Positions 47,580-57,131 of a stretch of DNA of 64,000 nucleotides are shown here, one piece after another; positions within the stretch are counted from its first letter, which is position 1; each line of letters opens with the position of its first letter. Both the position numbers and the translations under genes were made by a program. The stretch comes from Janthinobacterium sp. LM6 (GTDB lineage Bacteria > Pseudomonadota > Gammaproteobacteria > Burkholderiales > Burkholderiaceae_D), in the NCBI RefSeq assembly GCF_002002885.1, contig NZ_CP019510.1, forward strand, positions 6,076,001 through 6,140,000, given 5' to 3'. The notes below the pieces were generated by a model. It saw nothing but the letters and a program-made list of their open reading frames with translations, did no database searches and was not told the origin of the DNA.

Positions 47580-48497
47580 ATGCATGAGTTGAGCAAGAAG
47601 ATTTCCTTACGACATTTGCAAGCGTTTGCCACCTTAGCCCGGGTAAACAGCTTCAGCAAGGCTGCACAGGAATTGTGCGTGACCCAGCCGGCCCTCAGCG
47701 CCTCGATCAAGCTGCTGGAAAATCAACTGGGAAAAAAGTTGTTTAACCGCACAACCCACCAGCTGGAACTGACGCGCGAAGGCAAGCTGGCGCTCGATTA
47801 CGCCACGCATTTATTGAATACGGCGAGCAATACCTTTGCCGACATCCAGCGCGCCATCGGCAGCGGCCGCCACCGCATCCGCATCGGCGCCATCCCCTCG
47901 GCCATGGCGATGACGGCCGTGGTGGTGGCGCGCTACTGCGAGCAGCATGGCGATGAAGTGGAAATCGTCCTGTCGGACATGCCCAACGACGGCTTGCTGC
48001 ACGCGCTGCATTCGGGCCAGCTGGACTTTTGCGTGGGCATCGAGGTGCCCGGCTCCGTGTCGCTGGAAAGCGTGGGCCTGTTCGAGGACGAGCTGGTGCT
48101 GGTGACGGCGGGACGCCATGCGCTGGCGCCGCTCAAGGAAGTGCGCTGGGAGCAATTGGCGGGCCAGGAAATCGTCGTGTTTACCAAGGGCAGCATCTGG
48201 GAGTTCGCCTCGAGCGCGCTGCGCCAGCATGGCCTGAGCCCCTCAAACCTGTACCAGATGATACACAGCGAGTCGCTGTATGGCGTGGTGCGCGCCGGCA
48301 TCGCCGTGGGCATCATGCCCAGCCTGTACACGACTTTCCTCAACGACGAGGACTTGCACGTGGCGCCGCTGCGCCAGCCCACCTGCAAGCGCAAGATCGC
48401 CTTGATGCGGCGCAATGAAATCAGCCGCAACCACCATGTCGACGACTGCTTTTCTGCCCTGCGACAGGATTTACAGCAGGTCGACCAGTGGTTTTAA
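47580..48497 (+). CDS. LysR-family transcriptional regulator of the nucleoside/porin locus
   Basis: A 305-residue regulator. The helix-turn-helix is in LRHLQAFATLARVNSFSKAAQELCVTQPALSASIKLLE, followed by the LysR linker helix and a substrate-binding domain (IRIGAIPSAMAMTAVVVARY). The ATG giving MHELSKK is preferred; an in-frame ATG 15 codons upstream lies in AT-rich control DNA. It is divergent from the porin and ABC operon, and convergent with rsmA (8 bases apart). Inducer unknown, possibly a purine. Confidence 0.88.
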   Translation: MHELSKKISLRHLQAFATLARVNSFSKAAQELCVTQPALSASIKLLENQLGKKLFNRTTHQLELTREGKLALDYATHLLNTASNTFADIQRAIGSGRHRIRIGAIPSAMAMTAVVVARYCEQHGDEVEIVLSDMPNDGLLHALHSGQLDFCVGIEVPGSVSLESVGLFEDELVLVTAGRHALAPLKEVRWEQLAGQEIVVFTKGSIWEFASSALRQHGLSPSNLYQMIHSESLYGVVRAGIAVGIMPSLYTTFLNDEDLHVAPLRQPTCKRKIALMRRNEISRNHHVDDCFSALRQDLQQVDQWF

Positions 48498-48505
48498 GTT
48501 AAAAC

Positions 48506-49285
48506 TCAAGCAGGTGCCTTCAGCAAGTTCGCCAAAGCAACATACTGCTCCAGGCCCACGGTTTCCGGACGCAGGGTCGGGTCGATGCCGGCCGCCTTGA
48601 TCTGCTCTTCCGTAAACATCCCGGCCAGGCAGTTGCGGATCACCTTGCGGCGCTGCGAGAAGGCCTTCATGACCACCGCTTCCAGGGTCGCCTGGTCGCA
48701 CGCCAGGCGCTCGGCCACGGGGATCATGCGCACGATGGCCGATTCCACTTTCGGCGGCGGGTCGAAGGCCGTCGGCGGCACGATGAACAGCAGCGACATG
48801 TCATAGCGCCATTGCAGCATCACGGACAAACGGCCATACGCCTTGCTGCCCGGTTCGGCCACCATGCGCTCGACGACTTCCTTTTGCAACATGAAATGCT
48901 GGTCCTGCACCAGCGGCGCGAAGTCCGCCAGGTGGAACAGCAGCGGGCTGGAGATGTTGTACGGCAAGTTACCCACGATGCGCAGCTTCTGGCCGGCCGG
49001 CACGGGGATTTGCGCGAAATCAAACTTCAGCGCATCGCCCGAGTGGATCGTCAGCTTGGCCGGATTGAAGGTCTTTTCCAGGCGCACGATCAGGTCGCGG
49101 TCCAGCTCGACCACATGCATCTGTTTCAAATGGCGCAGCAGCTGCTCCGTCATGGCGCCCAGGCCGGGGCCGATCTCGACCATGGCATCGTCCGCCTGCG
49201 GCGCGATGGCGGCCGTGATGTCGTCGAGGACGAAGCGGTCATGCAGGAAGTTCTGGCCAAAGCGTTTGCGGGCAACGTGTTTCAT
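48506..49285 (-). CDS. rsmA: 16S rRNA (adenine-N6)-dimethyltransferase
   Basis: A 259-residue enzyme (KsgA) that dimethylates two adjacent adenines near the 3' end of 16S rRNA. Motifs are [25 protein letters not shown] (SAM binding), ELDRDLI and the catalytic [14 protein letters not shown]. Length and neighbourhood (pdxA-surA-lptD upstream) match the conserved order in Proteobacteria. Confidence 0.96.
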   Translation of the reverse strand: MKHVARKRFGQNFLHDRFVLDDITAAIAPQADDAMVEIGPGLGAMTEQLLRHLKQMHVVELDRDLIVRLEKTFNPAKLTIHSGDALKFDFAQIPVPAGQKLRIVGNLPYNISSPLLFHLADFAPLVQDQHFMLQKEVVERMVAEPGSKAYGRLSVMLQWRYDMSLLFIVPPTAFDPPPKVESAIVRMIPVAERLACDQATLEAVVMKAFSQRRKVIRNCLAGMFTEEQIKAAGIDPTLRPETVGLEQYVALANLLKAPA

Positions 49286-49336
49286 ATTCTGTTTTTCTAT
49301 TCTAGAGGCGGTGTAGCGGGGTAAAACCGGTAGGTA

Positions 49337-50386
49337 TCAGGCGCGGGTGCTGGCGCGCAGCATGCCGAGCGCCGTTTGCAGGGCGTGCTCCATGCTGTGG
49401 CAATCGGCCAGCCCCAGCCCTTGCGCGGCCAGGTCCAGCGCCGTGCCGTGGTCGACCGAGGTGCGGATCAGCGGCAAGCCCAGGGTGACATTGATGCCGC
49501 GCCCGAAGGTCGCGTATTTCAGCACGGGCAAGCCCTGGTCGTGGTACATGGCCAGCACGCAATCGGCATCGGCCAGGTATTTGTGCTGGAACAAGGTGTC
49601 GGCCGGATACGGTCCGCGCGCATCGATGCCGCGCGCTTGCGCCGCGGCAATCGCCGGAGCGATGACATCGATTTCCTCGCGTCCCAGGTAGCCGCCCTCG
49701 CCCGCGTGCGGGTTCAGGCCGGTAACGAGGATGCGCGGCGCAGCGATGCCGAATTTCTGTTGCAGGTCGCGCTGAATAATGTCCAGGGTGATGGCCAGGC
49801 TGTCCATCGTGATGGCGGCGGACACGTCCTTCAAGGGCAGATGCGTGGTGGCCAGCGCCACGCGCAGGGTCGGTTCGCCATGGCCGGGTTCGCCGGCCAG
49901 CATCATCACCACCTGCGGCGTATCGGTTTTTTCTGCCAGGTATTCCGTATGGCCGGAAAAGGCCACGCCGGCGTCGTTGATCGTGCTCTTTTGCAAGGGT
50001 GCCGTGACCATGGCGCCAAACCAGCCGGCCTGGATACCTTCCACGGCCGCGTCCAGGGTGGCGAGCACGGAGCGCCCGTTTTCCTTGTCCAGCACGCCAG
50101 GGATGACATTATTGACGGTGGGAATATCGATCACGGCCAGGCGGCCCGGGCCGAACTGCGGCAAGCCGCTGTTGCGCACGGCTTGCAGCGACAGCGCCGC
50201 CAGGCGGATGTCCGGGTCGATCAGGCTGGCCGTCAGCGCCAGGAAGGCGGCGTCGCCCAGCAGGATGCAGTTGACTTCATTGCGCATGGCCCAGGCGGCG
50301 CGTATGGAGATTTCCGGGCCGACACCGGCCGGTTCGCCGCAGGTAATGGCGATGGCCGGACGGCGTGCAAGGGGCAAGTTACTCAT
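49337..50386 (-). CDS. pdxA: 4-hydroxythreonine-4-phosphate dehydrogenase
   Basis: A 349-residue NAD-dependent enzyme of pyridoxal phosphate synthesis. [13 protein letters not shown] at the N-terminus, [24 protein letters not shown] with metal-site His, [24 protein letters not shown] and [12 protein letters not shown] are standard PdxA motifs with the metal-binding histidines. The start MSNLPLARR is used, 19 bases after surA stop; longer starts run into surA. Confidence 0.95.
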   Translation of the reverse strand: MSNLPLARRPAIAITCGEPAGVGPEISIRAAWAMRNEVNCILLGDAAFLALTASLIDPDIRLAALSLQAVRNSGLPQFGPGRLAVIDIPTVNNVIPGVLDKENGRSVLATLDAAVEGIQAGWFGAMVTAPLQKSTINDAGVAFSGHTEYLAEKTDTPQVVMMLAGEPGHGEPTLRVALATTHLPLKDVSAAITMDSLAITLDIIQRDLQQKFGIAAPRILVTGLNPHAGEGGYLGREEIDVIAPAIAAAQARGIDARGPYPADTLFQHKYLADADCVLAMYHDQGLPVLKYATFGRGINVTLGLPLIRTSVDHGTALDLAAQGLGLADCHSMEHALQTALGMLRASTRA

Positions 50387-50405
50387 GCGCAATGAATCAG
50401 CAGCA

Positions 50406-51824
50406 TTACTGATCATCCGCGCGGAATTCGACGTAGGCACGGTCGCGCACTTCGCGCGCCCAGTTTTCCGTCGCTTCTTCCAGCTTGCGTTCGCGCAAGG
50501 CATTGCGTGCGGCGGCGCGCTGTTTCTCTTTAGAAACATCGTCGCTCTTACGTTCCAGCACTTCGATCAGGTGGAAGCCAAAGCTCGATTCGATCGGCTG
50601 GCTCACTTCGCCCGGTTTCAGCGCATTCATCGCCGTTTCGAATTCCGGCACGGTGTCGCCTGGATACAGCCAGCCCAGGTCGCCGCCCTTGGCTGCGGAA
50701 CCGTCGTTCGAGAACAAGCGGGCCAGGTCTTCGAACTTGGCGGCCTTGTTATCGAGACGCTCTTTCAATTCCAGCAATTTGCGCTTGGCTTCGGCAGCCG
50801 ACAAGGTCGGTGTTACTTTCAGCAGGATGTGGCGGGCATGCGTCTGCTGCACGGCAGCGACGGCTTGCGCTTCGGCCGCGCTGCGGCGGTCCACCAGCTT
50901 GAGGATGTGGAAACCGGTGTTGCTCTTGATGATAGGCGTGATCTGGCCCGGCTTCAGTTTCAGCAGCTGTTCCGTGAACAGCGGCGGCACGCGGTCGCTA
51001 TGGCGCCAGCCGATATCGCCGCCGCTCAGCGCATCGCTGGCGTCGGAATAGGTGGCGGCCATCTTGGCGAAATCGGCACCCGTGCGCAGCTGGCGGCTGA
51101 CTTCTTCGGCGCGCGCGCGGCGCGCGGCGATCTGTTCGGGGCTGGAATTTTCCGGAATGCGCACGAGAATCTGCGCCAGGTTCAGTTCCACCTGTTCGCT
51201 GGCCGCCGCTTTTTCCGCTTCCAGGAAGTTATCCACTTCGGAATCGGAAATCTGGATCTTGGCGTCGACTTCATGCTCGCGCAGGCGCTGCATGATGATT
51301 TCATCGCGGATTTCTTCACGGAAAGTCGCAAACGGCGTGCCTTCCTTTTCCATCTGGTTGCGCAGTTCCTGCACCGTCATTTTTTGCTGTTCAGCAATAC
51401 GGCTAATCGCGCGGTCCAGGGTCAGGTCATCCACGCGCACGCCCATTTCCTTGGCCAGCTGCATTTGGGCGCGTTCGACAATCATGCGCTCCAGCAATTG
51501 ACGACGCAGGTCGGCAGGATCGGGCAAGGGCACGTTCTGCGCCTTCATGCGCTGCTCCACGCTCTTGATGCGGGCCGCCACTTCATTACGCGTAATCACC
51601 TCGTCATTGACGACGACGGCGATGGAGTCGATGGTCTGGCCACTGCTCGAGGCCGGTGGTGTGAAACCCTTGACTGGTGCAGCTGCCGCAGGCGCGGCAG
51701 TTGCCGGCTTGGCGACAGGCGCTGACGCAGCCTGTTGCGCCCAGACACTACTGGTCGTGGCGCCGGAAATGGCGCACAACAAAACCGTTGCAATTTTGAG
51801 TTGGTGCATACTGGCATTACGCAT
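50406..51824 (-). CDS. surA: Periplasmic peptidyl-prolyl isomerase / OMP chaperone SurA
   Basis: A 472-residue periplasmic chaperone for outer membrane proteins including LptD. A signal peptide ([18 protein letters not shown]) is followed by a low-complexity Ala/Pro linker to about residue 50, the SurA N-domain ([19 protein letters not shown]), and two PpiC domains (around [14 protein letters not shown] and [15 protein letters not shown]; each with the later [26 protein letters not shown] style block). The start is uncertain: ATGs at 51842, 51824 and 51809 are in frame and none has a strong ribosome site. Lies between lptD and pdxA as in E. coli. Confidence 0.93.
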   Translation of the reverse strand: MRNASMHQLKIATVLLCAISGATTSSVWAQQAASAPVAKPATAAPAAAAPVKGFTPPASSSGQTIDSIAVVVNDEVITRNEVAARIKSVEQRMKAQNVPLPDPADLRRQLLERMIVERAQMQLAKEMGVRVDDLTLDRAISRIAEQQKMTVQELRNQMEKEGTPFATFREEIRDEIIMQRLREHEVDAKIQISDSEVDNFLEAEKAAASEQVELNLAQILVRIPENSSPEQIAARRARAEEVSRQLRTGADFAKMAATYSDASDALSGGDIGWRHSDRVPPLFTEQLLKLKPGQITPIIKSNTGFHILKLVDRRSAAEAQAVAAVQQTHARHILLKVTPTLSAAEAKRKLLELKERLDNKAAKFEDLARLFSNDGSAAKGGDLGWLYPGDTVPEFETAMNALKPGEVSQPIESSFGFHLIEVLERKSDDVSKEKQRAAARNALRERKLEEATENWAREVRDRAYVEFRADDQ

Positions 51825-51912
51825 AATGTGTAGAGCGCTCATGAGTTCAGGTGAATAAAAAAACCGGTTTGTGCCAGCGCCGGGAACACCGGCGGCGGCA
51901 ACGGTGCCTATC

Positions 51913-54159
51913 TTAACGGAGTGGCTGGCTCAGTGTCTGGTAACCAGGGATGGTTTTTGTAAAAGTTTCCAGGCCATTCGCGCCCAGGCCCAGGCCATTC
52001 GACAAGCCCGTCAATTCCAGCTGGAAGAAGATCGGCGTCGAAACAGTCTTGGCCGTCGTCACGAAACGCTGCGCGCCCATGCGGAACACCCAGCAATCGC
52101 CCTTGTATTCCAGGCCGACCAGGCTTTCCAGCATGCTGCGATTCTTCAAGGAGTAACTGATGCGGCCCACGCCATACAGGCGGTCCGTCAACGGCCATTG
52201 CGTCGATACTTCCGCATTGCGCCAACCAGCATCTCCACGCTGGAAACGATTGCTGAAATTCAATACTTTCTTGGCACCAGGCTGATATTGCAATGTGTAG
52301 TTGTAGTTCATCAACTGGCGATCGCTGGGATTGTACTGCACCAGGCTGTCGGCGGTCCAAGTCTCGGACACGCGGCCCGTCGCCGCCAGCAGGATGTCCG
52401 AACGCGACTGGTTGACGGGCGTGGTCGAATTGAGCTGCACGCGCTGGTCGGCAAAATAGAAACGCTGGCCGAAGGTCAGGCGCATGCGTTCCGTGCCGTC
52501 CGCCTGCAGGAAACGCGATACCAGGGCGGCAGTGACCTGGTTGGCGTCGCCGATACGGTCGCTGCCGACAAAACGGTTTTCCGTGAAGATCTGCGTCAGG
52601 TTGAAGGTGCCGTCGGCCGTATCGAATTTCGGGAACTGCGACTGGTCGCGGTACGGCGTATAGACATAGAACAGGCGTGGTTCCAGAGTTTGCGTGCCAC
52701 CCTTGGCGCCAAACAGATTCGTGTCGCGTTCAAACACCAGGCCGCTGTCGACCGAGAAAGTGGGCACGGCACGCGTAAACGAGGTCGTCTTGAACTGCAG
52801 CGCCTTGGTTCTGGCATCGTTATCAAGCTGATACGCGCTGGCATTGAGCATCAGCTTGGGCGTGACGAAGTAGCCAGGGCGCACGATGGGGAAACTCACC
52901 TGCGGCACGGCCACGAGGCGCGACCCTTGCACCTGGGTCGGATGGGCGAAGCGCGTCGCTTCCGCGTCGAAGGTCCAGTCGAAGCCGCCCCAGACGTCAT
53001 ATTTGCCAGCGTGGAAGTTCACCGCCGGCAAGCGGTCATACGGGCGCGGCACGGTCGCCGTGGGATCGGGATCCTGCAGCACCTGGTAATTCTGCACGCG
53101 CGCCGTCAGGCTCCAGTCCTCGGTGCGGTAATCGGTGCGCAATTCGCGCAGCAACTGGCGCTCGGTGGCGGTGGCGACGGTTTTCGAAAAATCGTTCGGG
53201 TAATTATTGTCGGACGCCTCGCGCAGATCCCAGCTGTAACTCCAGCCCTTGGCCAGCGCCTGCTCATGCTTGGACTTGATCATGTAGCGGTTGGTCTTGG
53301 TTTGCTTGTCGTTAGGCAAGAATTCAAACGACGTTTCGCCCTGGTACAGGCCGGCATCCGTCTCGCCCATGTAGCGGCCCGTCGCACCGAGCTGGATGCC
53401 GCGCCGCTGGATGTAGCGCGGGTACAGGGTCAGGTCGCGGTTCGGCGCGATGTTCACGTAATACGGCATCAGCAACTCGAAACCGTTCTTCGAGGCAAAG
53501 CCCGGCGTGGGCGCCAGCCAGCCCGAGCGGCGCGCGCCCGACAGCGAAAACGAGATGCCCGGCGTGCCCAGGATCGGCACGTCCTTGAAATAGATGATGG
53601 TCTTGCTGCCGGTACCCACGTCGCGGCCCGTATCGAGGTTCAAGGTGCTCGATTTCAGGTACCAGTCCGGATTCGGCCCCTCGCAGGTACTGTAGGTACC
53701 GTCGATGACAGTGGCTTCGTCGGGGTTGATGAAGTCGACGCGCTCGGCCTTGCCCTGGCCGCCGCCCACTTCGAAGCGGTATGTCGGATTGAGCAGGAAA
53801 CCCTTGCCGGTCTCCATGTTCAGCTTCAGGACGTCGCCCGTGTAGTAATCGCCGAAACGCCACATCTTGATATGGCCCTCGGCGTCGAACTCATCTTCAA
53901 CTTGTTTGTAACAAGCTGTATCGGCCGTCATTTTTGTGGTTTTTCCGCGCTCAATCACGACATTCTGATCGAGATTGAGCTCCCTTTCGGGGCGTCCCTT
54001 CATGCTGTTCGCCGTCATGACGGTGGGCGCGTCGGGATCTTCCACATGAACCGGGCGCGGCGCTTTCTGGGCGTGGACAGGCACCGTCGTGGCGGCGACG
54101 AGCGCGCTGATGGCGAAAGCCCAGCGCTGCGAAGGGGGGGAGGCCGAAAACCAGCTCAT
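51913..54159 (-). CDS. lptD: LPS-assembly protein LptD
   Basis: A 748-residue outer membrane beta-barrel that inserts LPS into the outer leaflet with LptE. The signal peptide ends near VPVHA (about residue 29). The N-terminal OstA/jellyroll domain reads LNLDQNVVIERGKTTKMTADTACYKQVEDEFDAEGHIKMW. The barrel includes the conserved PILGTPGISFSLSGARRSGWLAP and ends LTGLSNGLGLGANGLETFTKTIPGY. Cys residues occur in ADTACYK and TYSTCEG and near the end (GDCWVF), able to form disulfides as in E. coli LptD. Transcribed with surA, pdxA and rsmA. The upstream region toward amgK is invaded by a group II intron. Confidence 0.95.
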   Translation of the reverse strand: MSWFSASPPSQRWAFAISALVAATTVPVHAQKAPRPVHVEDPDAPTVMTANSMKGRPERELNLDQNVVIERGKTTKMTADTACYKQVEDEFDAEGHIKMWRFGDYYTGDVLKLNMETGKGFLLNPTYRFEVGGGQGKAERVDFINPDEATVIDGTYSTCEGPNPDWYLKSSTLNLDTGRDVGTGSKTIIYFKDVPILGTPGISFSLSGARRSGWLAPTPGFASKNGFELLMPYYVNIAPNRDLTLYPRYIQRRGIQLGATGRYMGETDAGLYQGETSFEFLPNDKQTKTNRYMIKSKHEQALAKGWSYSWDLREASDNNYPNDFSKTVATATERQLLRELRTDYRTEDWSLTARVQNYQVLQDPDPTATVPRPYDRLPAVNFHAGKYDVWGGFDWTFDAEATRFAHPTQVQGSRLVAVPQVSFPIVRPGYFVTPKLMLNASAYQLDNDARTKALQFKTTSFTRAVPTFSVDSGLVFERDTNLFGAKGGTQTLEPRLFYVYTPYRDQSQFPKFDTADGTFNLTQIFTENRFVGSDRIGDANQVTAALVSRFLQADGTERMRLTFGQRFYFADQRVQLNSTTPVNQSRSDILLAATGRVSETWTADSLVQYNPSDRQLMNYNYTLQYQPGAKKVLNFSNRFQRGDAGWRNAEVSTQWPLTDRLYGVGRISYSLKNRSMLESLVGLEYKGDCWVFRMGAQRFVTTAKTVSTPIFFQLELTGLSNGLGLGANGLETFTKTIPGYQTLSQPLR

Positions 54160-54668
54160 GAATTGGAAGGGGCAAGCACCATTGACAGGCGATTTTTTGA
54201 TTTGAATCCCTTATTATATGGGAATCTGTGCGACACGCCTTAAAGCTCGGGTAGCTGGCCCCGGTCGCAACGTAGCAGTAACGGCTAGCAGCGCAGGAAC
54301 TGCGCAGGCAAATCCCTGGTTTACCAGTGATAAAACAGTGAGGGGCTCCCCGGAGTACCCATTCTTAGCAAGACAAGACACGCTACGAGAAGGTGCCTTG
54401 TCAGTCTTATACGCCCGCCGAATCACCGGCGAGTCGCTATTCCTTTGCCTGTTTTGTTTACATAAAACATTGAAACTGTAGTTTATTTGCAAAGCTTGTG
54501 GATATTTTACATTTGCTTACAATTTTCTATATTTCAACAGTTCTCTGCAAGACTCGGTTGTCTCTCAGCTGAGTCATACCCGAGTGAAACTCTTCGATAT
54601 CTTGTCATGCTTCAGTGCTGCAACTGCTGCCATGACCGGATGTACGACCATCTGTCACCTACTTGAGT
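54160..54668. other. Intergenic region between lptD and the intron, structured but without a gene
   Basis: These 509 bases should contain the lptD promoter and, before intron entry, the amgK promoter. Several small hairpins are visible: GCGCAG-GAA-CTGCGC (54291-54305), CTGG-TTTA-CCAG near 54317, CGCCG-N5-CGGCG near 54415-54432, and TGTTTT-N8-AAAACA near 54451-54470. Two short overlapping open frames (87 and 92 codons on opposite strands) show no recognisable protein features and were rejected. A GTGCG at 54228 is an alternative, less supported intron 5' end. Bases 54655-54668 are the candidate intron target (IBS2-IBS1). Confidence 0.45.
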
Positions 54669-55303
54669 GTGCGTCGCCGGTAACGGCGGGGTGCAAAGCC
54701 TCAGGGACAACGTACCCCCATTCTTTTCCGGCAGCCCGGCGTGCGAACGCCTGGCTGGAGACTGCGAGCAGCGATGCGGTCTAGGGGCTAGGTGAGTGCT
54801 GCAAGGGTAATGTTATGTGAACCATCGTTTGAACCCTCGTAAATATTAATAGGCCAAAGCTGCTGGCAGGCCTAAACCAAACGGTATGTGGCCGGTTATC
54901 TCCGTGGATTCTGGGGATACGTCGTCATTCAGCCACCGGGGGAAAGATGGGCCCTAAACAGCCAGTCGCGATGTAGTTGTCGCGTCGATATCGTTGGGAA
55001 CGTGGTAAGCCCGATTCCCTGCCGCTCGATCAAAGAACCGAGATAGCGGCAAGCAAACCGCAAGGCACGCCCTTGGGGGAGCGGGTAGAGGAGGATGGAG
55101 AAAGCGAATGCCGGGCTGTAATGGTCCGGATAGGGATTCAAGATTTGTCCCGGCCTGAAAAGGTGCCCACTTTCATCTGGTGTAATAGTCGTCATACGAC
55201 TGTACTGGCTCCAGGCAGTCATCATTTTCAACCACCCCGAAGGGATGCAGCTCACCCTTCGGGGTGCGCTGTATCTCGTCGGAACAACTACACGAGGTTC
55301 AGC

Positions 55304-57007
55304 ATGAAAGTAACCGCTAGCAGTCTTGCCGGTTCTGCGTCCTCGCACGTGCCAACTGAATGGGTCGCCATCAACTGGCGGCTCGTACAACGCAACGTGA
55401 GAGCCATGCAGCATCGATTAACGAAGGCTACACAGGAAGGCAACTGGCGCAGGGCGAAAGCGCTGCAAAGGTGGCTAACCCACTCGTTCAGCGCGAAAGC
55501 GCTGGCAGTTAAACGAGTGACAGAGAATCAAGGCAAACGAACCGCAGGCGTGGACCAGCAGTTGTGGGACTCAGCAACGCAGAAGTTCGCTGCCATTGCG
55601 CAGTTGAAGAAACAAGGCTATCGGCCCCTGCCATTACGGAGGGTCTTTATTCCCAAGTCAAATGGAAAGATGCGCCCACTGGGCATCCCTACCATGCGGG
55701 ACCGGGCGATGCAGGCACTTCACCTGTTGGCCTTGGATCCGATCTTGGAAACGCTGAGTGATCCCAACTCATACGGGTTTCGCAAAAATCGCTCAACGGC
55801 CGACGCGATGTCGCAAATTTTTCTCCAGACCTGTCGGAAAGTCTCGGCAACCTGGGTGTTAGATGCGGATATCGAAGGTTTTTTCGACAATATCAACCAT
55901 CAATGGCTGGTCGACAATGTCTTCATGGATAAGTTGATCCTGTCTAAATGGCTGAAATCCGGGGTAATTGACCGGAAGCAATTAATGGCAACCACAGCTG
56001 GAACGCCACAGGGCGGCATCATCAGCCCTGCCCTTGCGAATTGGACGTTGAACGGGCTGGAGACTGAACTGATTGCGCACCTCGGTGCGAAATTCGGCAA
56101 GTCAAAGGCAGGCAAGCTCAAAGTCGGTGTCGTGCGATATGCGGACGATTTTGTCGTTACCAGTGGATCGAAGGAATTGCTGGAGACGGAAATCAAGCCT
56201 TGGATCGAAGCATTTCTTGCAGTCAGAGGATTGCGACTGTCCAGTGCCAAAACCAAGATCGTGCACATCGATGAGGGCTTCGACTTCCTGGGGTGGAACT
56301 TCCGAAAATATTCCGGGACACTACTCATCAAGCCAAGTAAGAAGAACATGAAAGCGTTCTATGAAAAGCTGAGGAAGACGATCAGCGAAAACATCGGGGC
56401 GAAGCAGGAGAATCTCATTCGATTGTTGAACCCCATGCTGCGGGGCTGGGCGCAATATCACAGCCCTGTAGTCGCCAAGGAGGCGTTTTCGACGATGGAG
56501 TCGCTGCTGTACTGGCGGCTTCGTCGCTGGGCAATGCGCAGGCATCCGAAGAAAACTGACAGTTGGATACGCGACCGATACTGGCGCCCAACCGAAAGTG
56601 GAAATCGGGTGTTTGCAGCGGACGTTGTCACAAAGAATGGCAATAAGGCCATGAAGGAACTGTACTCGTTACCTGGTACAGCGATTCTGCGTCACACGAA
56701 GATCAAGGGCGGCTATCACCCCTACGATCCGCAATGGGAACTGTACGGCGAAACCCTTCGGCAGGAACGCATGTTGAAAAACATGTCTTACCGGCGTGAG
56801 TGGGCCAAGCTCTACCTCGACCAACGTGGCTTGTGCGCTCTGTGTGGATACGAGATGAACATGGAAACCGGATGGCATGACCACCACATAGAACACCGTG
56901 TGGCAGGTGGTTCCGACGCCCTTGGAAATCGCGTATTATTGCACCCAAATTGCCATATAAATGTGCACGCAAACGATTTACACGTTGCGAAGCCGGTCCC
57001 TGCATAG
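55304..57007 (+). CDS. ltrA: Group II intron-encoded reverse transcriptase/maturase with HNH endonuclease
   Basis: A 567-residue multifunctional protein for intron splicing and retrohoming. RT motifs include PLPLRRVFIPKSNGKMRPLGIPT, VLDADIEGFFDNI (first catalytic Asp), AGTPQGGIISPALAN and VRYADDFVV (YADD at about 279-282). The maturase X domain follows (LNPMLRGWAQYHSPVV). The C-terminus has an HNH nuclease with zinc Cys pairs (LCALCGY and the later NCH) and HHIEHRVAGGSDALGN. All catalytic residues are present, so it looks intact. The start (MKVTASS) follows GAGG at 7-8 bases; the frame is open further upstream through intron RNA domains, which is not taken as coding. Confidence 0.95.
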   Translation: MKVTASSLAGSASSHVPTEWVAINWRLVQRNVRAMQHRLTKATQEGNWRRAKALQRWLTHSFSAKALAVKRVTENQGKRTAGVDQQLWDSATQKFAAIAQLKKQGYRPLPLRRVFIPKSNGKMRPLGIPTMRDRAMQALHLLALDPILETLSDPNSYGFRKNRSTADAMSQIFLQTCRKVSATWVLDADIEGFFDNINHQWLVDNVFMDKLILSKWLKSGVIDRKQLMATTAGTPQGGIISPALANWTLNGLETELIAHLGAKFGKSKAGKLKVGVVRYADDFVVTSGSKELLETEIKPWIEAFLAVRGLRLSSAKTKIVHIDEGFDFLGWNFRKYSGTLLIKPSKKNMKAFYEKLRKTISENIGAKQENLIRLLNPMLRGWAQYHSPVVAKEAFSTMESLLYWRLRRWAMRRHPKKTDSWIRDRYWRPTESGNRVFAADVVTKNGNKAMKELYSLPGTAILRHTKIKGGYHPYDPQWELYGETLRQERMLKNMSYRREWAKLYLDQRGLCALCGYEMNMETGWHDHHIEHRVAGGSDALGNRVLLHPNCHINVHANDLHVAKPVPA

Positions 57008-57024
57008 GGACTTTTATTATGCTT

Positions 57025-57104
57025 GAGCCGTGTGCGGTGAAAGTCGCACGCACGGTTCTTAGGGGGGAGAGCTTCCAGCAATGGGGTTCTCCTACCCTCC
57101 GCAC
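57025..57104 (+). ncRNA. Domains V and VI of the group II intron
   Basis: Domain V (57025-57058) folds GAGCCGTG against CACGGTTC with the catalytic AGC triad, then a second short stem TGCG/CGCA capped by a GAAA-type loop. Domain VI follows: AGGG-GGGAGAGC pairs with GTTCTCCT-A-CCCT, leaving a single bulged A at 57094, the branch point for lariat formation. The pairing was done by eye. Confidence 0.85.
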
Positions 57105-57131
57105 CATCAACCCGATTCCACAGGCCGCTTA

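Larger units (their letters stand above)
54669..57104 (+). mobile_element. Group II intron with reverse transcriptase/HNH maturase
   Basis: A retroelement of about 2.4 kb. The 3' boundary region holds a canonical 34-nt domain V (57025-57058) and a domain VI hairpin with bulged A at 57094. The 5' end is placed at a GTGCG (54669) because the preceding exon bases pair with two intron segments: TCACCTA (54655-54661, IBS2) is fully complementary to TAGGTGA at 54789-54795 (EBS2), and CTTGAGT (54662-54668, IBS1) to ATTCAAG at 55136-55142 (EBS1, one G-U) in a hairpin loop. The 3' end is taken as ..CCGCAC and may be off by a few bases. The maturase gene is in domain IV. It lies in the same orientation as amgK, between amgK and its likely promoter. 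Confidence 0.8.

Noticed and set aside
54214-54492. Two overlapping short open frames (87 and 92 codons) between lptD and the intron
   Set aside because: They lie on opposite strands over the same hairpin-rich DNA, lack ribosome sites and show no protein-like pattern.
54498-54510. DnaA-box-like TGTGGATAT near the intron
   Set aside because: Single imperfect match without other boxes or an AT-rich unwinding element; expected by chance.
54977-55303. Upstream in-frame extension of the reverse transcriptase
   Set aside because: It covers intron RNA domains I-III; a good ribosome site precedes the ATG at 55304 and the protein family starts there.
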